A DNA stretch of 64,000 nt from Prosapia bicincta (lineage: Eukaryota; Arthropoda; Insecta; Hemiptera; Cercopidae): positions 86,916,042-86,980,041 of the forward strand of contig JBAIZL010000003.1 in the NCBI GenBank assembly GCA_036971475.1, read 5' to 3'. The notes under the pieces are model-generated. The model did not search any database. It was not told the DNA's origin and saw only the letters and a program-made list of their open reading frames with translations. Of the stretch, positions 62,172 to 64,000 are shown piece after piece. Position numbers and translations under genes: made by a program. Within the stretch, counting starts at the first letter, position 1. The number at the start of each line of letters is the position of its first letter.

Positions 62172-62617
62172 TGTCCGGAATAACAGGGTCCGTTATATGC
62201 GACGTCCGGATAGATGGGATCCCAGTTATAAGCTACTTCCGGATAATAGGATCTGTTATATGCGACGGTTGGATAAATAGGATCCATTTTAAGCGTCGTC
62301 CGGATTAATAGGGTCCGTTATAAGTGACTGCCGGATTAATAGGGTCCGTTATAAGCTACTTCCGGATTAAGGGGGTCCTTTATAAGCTACTTTCGGACAA
62401 TAAGATCCGTTATATGCGACGTCTGGATTAATAAGATCCGTTATAAGCGACGTGACGCCCGGATTAATAGGGTCAGTTATAAGCGACTGACGGATTAATA
62501 GGGTCCGTTATAAGCTACGTCCGGAAAAAGGGGGTCCGTTACAAGCGACGTCCGGATAATAGAGCCCGTTATAAGTGACGTCCGGTTTAATACAGTCCGT
62601 ATATTGAGGTTATACTG
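62172..62617. repeat. 31-bp minisatellite ending in a pogo-like terminus
   Basis: About 14 units of the type CCGGATTAATAGGGTCCG plus TTATAAGCGACGT. The right edge runs into ATATTGAGGTTATACTG followed by TA; its inverse, CAGTATAACCTCAATAT, is a typical pogo/Tigger terminal repeat. No left terminus was found. The array may be an expanded subterminal repeat of such a transposon. Confidence 0.7.
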
Positions 62618-63477
62618 TATTTCGGGATATAACGGTAAAAGTATGTGACTATAGAAGGCGGCCTCTGTTTCACTATCAGGTATAAAAGTTCGAGGATTCA
62701 CATTCACTTTCAAAGAATGTCAGTTATTTTCGGACTAAGAGGTTATTTAAATTACATCCACTGAAAGTCTCACTCATTCTAGGTGTTTATGTTTCGAGCA
62801 GTAAAAATCTTCTTAACGTTGCTTCCGTTAAGGGACTTAGGAGAAACAACAAACGGAATTTTTAACGGACTGGTGAAATTCTTTTCCGGAAAGTCTTGTT
62901 AAACATAAACTGACCGGGGCGAAGTCTGACGGCTGTCTGCTAAAACTCCGTGTATACATTACTGTATGTCTGCATGGAACTCTAGATCAAAGCTAGTGGG
63001 CTATATGTTTTTATTATCTACCGTGATTGATTCTGTCCATGGACTTAGCTACAGGGTGTTTGTTAAGTTTAATTCTGCAAGGCCTTGTTGAACAGAGGGT
63101 TGCAATGTGTGTGGGGGGTCTGTGAATTTTTTTTATTATTTATTATTCTTTTTACGTTATTTTATGTCTGTTAGTACCTGGGAAAGTTTTGAAAAGGGTT
63201 TTAAATATAGATGGGGTTAAGGTAAAAACCTTATATATATTTATATATAAATTATAAAAGCCTTAAATTTGCCAACTCATGTTGTATAGATAGATACATT
63301 GGATAAGTAACCAAAACAAACAATAAAAAAGTAATAGTCAAATAATAAGTAATAAGTTATAGTTATACAAGATTAAGTGCCAGAAAATATACACATACAA
63401 TAAGTAAATGTATGTATGTATATATGTATATAATATGTTTTCTTGTGTAATAATACAAATTATTTTTGTATTTTCTG

Positions 63478-63480
<3 letters not shown>
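62618..63480. other. unannotated DNA
   Basis: No gene recognised. Confidence 0.5.

Positions 63481-63543
<63 letters not shown>
63481..63543. repeat. (TA)n microsatellite
   Basis: About 31 TA units directly abutting the palindrome at 63541. Confidence 0.9.
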
Positions 63544-63547
<4 letters not shown>

Positions 63548-63811
63548 AATAGTTATTATCTGGAATACATCCGTCCATTCAGCAGTCCATAAATTCGCAG
63601 TTCCGACGTTTCGCTAGAATCTCATCCAGCATTGACGAGGTGAACCCAACAAAAGTAGAAGAGCGAGTCTTAGTCAACAGTACTTAGTCACTCTTCTACT
63701 TTTGTTGGGTTCACCTCGTCAATGCTGGATGAGATTCTAGCGAAACGTCGGAACTGCGAATTTATGCACTGCAGAATGAACGGATGTACTCCAGATAGTA
63801 ACTATTCATCA
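63541..63811. mobile_element. long palindrome of the CGTCAAT hammerhead-like family
   Basis: Arms of about 130 bp are close inverse copies around 63676. Each reads outward: AAAAGTAGAAGAG-type spacer, GGGTTCACCTCGTCAAT, stem GCTGGA-TGAGAT-TCTAGC (63724-63741), GAAA (63742-63745), self-complementary ACGT, C, then GGAACTGCGAATTTATG. A single-arm relative is at 8917-9045. There is no coding sequence. Confidence 0.65.
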
Positions 63812-63842
63812 TATTTTTCCATCCGTGAAGGAATACGTATCA

Positions 63843-64000
<158 letters not shown>

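Overview
This 64 kb window looks like an AT-rich, gene-poor stretch of an invertebrate nuclear genome, most likely an arthropod. That placement is an inference from three things: the mix of Penelope-like elements, non-LTR retrotransposons with RNase H, and TA-flanked pogo-type MITEs; long (CA)n and (TA)n runs; and short CCTAA stretches. I found no convincing host gene, no tRNA or rRNA gene and no CRISPR. Nearly everything I can name is mobile, derived from mobile DNA, or tandemly repeated.

Layout. 0-8 kb: a pogo-like MITE, a head-to-head palindrome of Penelope-like GIY-YIG endonuclease fragments ending in hammerhead ribozyme motifs, and a second pogo-like MITE. 8-12 kb: a SINE and a cluster of palindromes whose arms carry outward-facing hammerhead motifs. 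12.1-14.15 kb: a 119-bp satellite. 14.3-18.84 kb: a 4.5 kb non-LTR retrotransposon of I/LOA type on the minus strand, with a 10-bp target duplication. 19.5-19.9 kb: a probable solo LTR. 21.2-21.9 kb: a decayed second LINE. 24.4-25.9 and 27.3-27.6 kb: 19-bp and 23-bp minisatellites. 31.2-31.9 kb: a hAT-type MITE. 34.3-34.7 kb: a second SINE copy. 39.4-39.9 kb: a LINE RNase H remnant. 41.6-42.2 kb: tandem SINE tails. 43.4-48.35 kb: a 37-bp minisatellite split by a 2.34 kb Penelope-like element with inverted terminal repeats. 49-54 kb: more hammerhead palindromes and a 420-bp (CA)n(GA)n tract. 57.2-58.4 kb: a 5'-truncated Penelope-like element with an open endonuclease frame. 61-64 kb: further hammerhead-type palindromes, a 31-bp repeat and terminal microsatellites.

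The main discovery candidate is the set of hammerhead ribozyme motifs. Several loci show CUGAUGA, then a stem-loop, then GAAA, then a short self-complementary box, then UH. Most sit in inverted pairs, usually with one arm intact and the other degenerate. Coding Penelope-like elements in the window carry the same architecture at their ends, so the small non-coding palindromes are plausibly minimal non-autonomous relatives. Two unrelated families replace the CUGAUGA box with CGNCAAU but keep the other parts. In one element the endonuclease stop codon lies inside the ribozyme core.

Three insertions can be dated relative to their surroundings: the LINE and the hAT MITE have related empty sites elsewhere in the window, and the Penelope-like element interrupts a tandem array.
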